A stretch of 38,895 nucleotides of DNA from Caulochytrium protostelioides (lineage: Eukaryota > Chytridiomycota > Caulochytriomycetes > Caulochytriales > Caulochytriaceae), in the NCBI GenBank assembly GCA_003615045.1, contig ML014284.1, forward strand, positions 1-38,895. The letters run 5' to 3'. The notes below the pieces were generated by a model. The model was not told where the DNA came from, ran no database searches, and worked only from the letters and a program-made list of their open reading frames with translations. This document shows, one piece after another, positions 38,699 to 38,895 of the stretch; within the stretch, counting starts at the first letter, position 1; each line of letters starts with the position of its first letter. The position numbers and the translations under genes were made by a program.

Positions 38699-38895
38699 CT
38701 AGGAGGTCGCGCCTTCCGACAGCAGACGCAGAATTGTGTCGCGCTTCGCCAGCGTATCCGGGTCGTCGCTCGTCAGGGCCGGGAGGACGCGCAGGGCGAC
38801 GCTGCGGTTCATGGTGGCGTGGACCTGGCGGGTCATCCACGAGTGCTCGGAGCTGAGCAGGTTCGCAATCAGATAGCAGGCCCGCTTCTTGAGAC
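38699..38895 (-). CDS. Armadillo/HEAT-like protein, C-terminal fragment (possibly Fes1/HspBP1-like)
   Basis: The minus strand from the window edge reads 64 residues to a stop at 38699. It begins LKKRACYLIANLLSSEHSWM and ends DPDTLAKRDTILRLLSEGAT. The pattern of a basic, then hydrophobic helix ending in LIANLL, followed by a second helix with Leu spacing, is that of an armadillo repeat near a C-terminus. The Hsp70 nucleotide-exchange factor Fes1/HspBP1 ends in a similar way, but the fragment is too short to be sure. The 5' part lies outside the window. Confidence 0.65.
   Translation of the reverse strand, partial: LKKRACYLIANLLSSEHSWMTRQVHATMNRSVALRVLPALTSDDPDTLAKRDTILRLLSEGATS

Overview
The window looks like nuclear DNA of a GC-rich, gene-dense eukaryote with few, short introns. 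The gene content fits an early-diverging, zoosporic (chytrid-like) fungus: a spliceosomal Cdc5/Cef1, calnexin, a USP12/46 (yeast Ubp9/13) deubiquitinase, an ArfGAP of the Gts1/Ucp3 kind, an Oms1-like methyltransferase and a Thr-rich GPI-type cell-surface protein. A Caulochytrium-like species is my best guess, but that is inference from gene content and base composition only. Supported introns run 123-155 nt with GTAAGT or GTAGGT donors; one proposed intron is 217 nt. Long spurious ORFs in all frames are a side effect of the high GC content.

Layout, left to right. 1-285: a decayed Fanzor/TnpB-like C-terminal remnant. 430-3144 (-): membrane-anchored cyclic-nucleotide phosphodiesterase. 3145-5110: GC-rich spacer with a (GCC)n tract and a tRNA-like T-arm. 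5111-6239 (-): a probable two-exon coiled-coil/Ala-Pro protein. 7535-9324 (+): ArfGAP with two UBA domains. 9468-12404 (-): USP12/46-type deubiquitinase. 13046-13672 (+): small basic hypothetical protein. 13837-15891 (-): calnexin. 17362-18369 (+): secreted orphan of lower GC. 18808-21183 (-): Cdc5. 21184-23729: a long spacer with two back-to-back hairpins. 23730-25226 (+): mucin-like GPI protein. 26529-28502 (+): type II membrane SGNH/PC-esterase-like protein. 29102-30049 (+): Oms1-like methyltransferase. 30081-32291 (-): Sel1/TPR-like repeat protein. 32972-34546 (-): p67phox/NoxR-like TPR protein. 36482-37543 (-): three-exon short-chain dehydrogenase resembling 15-PGDH. 38347-38650: a second Fanzor-like remnant in the same orientation as the first. 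38699-38895 (-): the C-terminal end of an armadillo-like protein running off the window.

The genes are mostly unrelated housekeeping functions: vesicle traffic, ubiquitin, ER folding, splicing, cell surface, mitochondria and redox. I see no operon or gene cluster. Convergent pairs lie very close together (31, 143 and 164 bp), while divergent starts share spacers of about 0.6 to 2.5 kb. The most unusual items are the paired Fanzor-like remnants near both window edges, the six-helix phosphodiesterase, a possible Arg-rich N-terminal extension of the deubiquitinase made by repeat-borne ATGs, calnexin lectin-site substitutions, the secreted orphan, and the p67phox-like TPR protein without visible SH3/PB1 modules. 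I did not find a clearly new multi-gene system.
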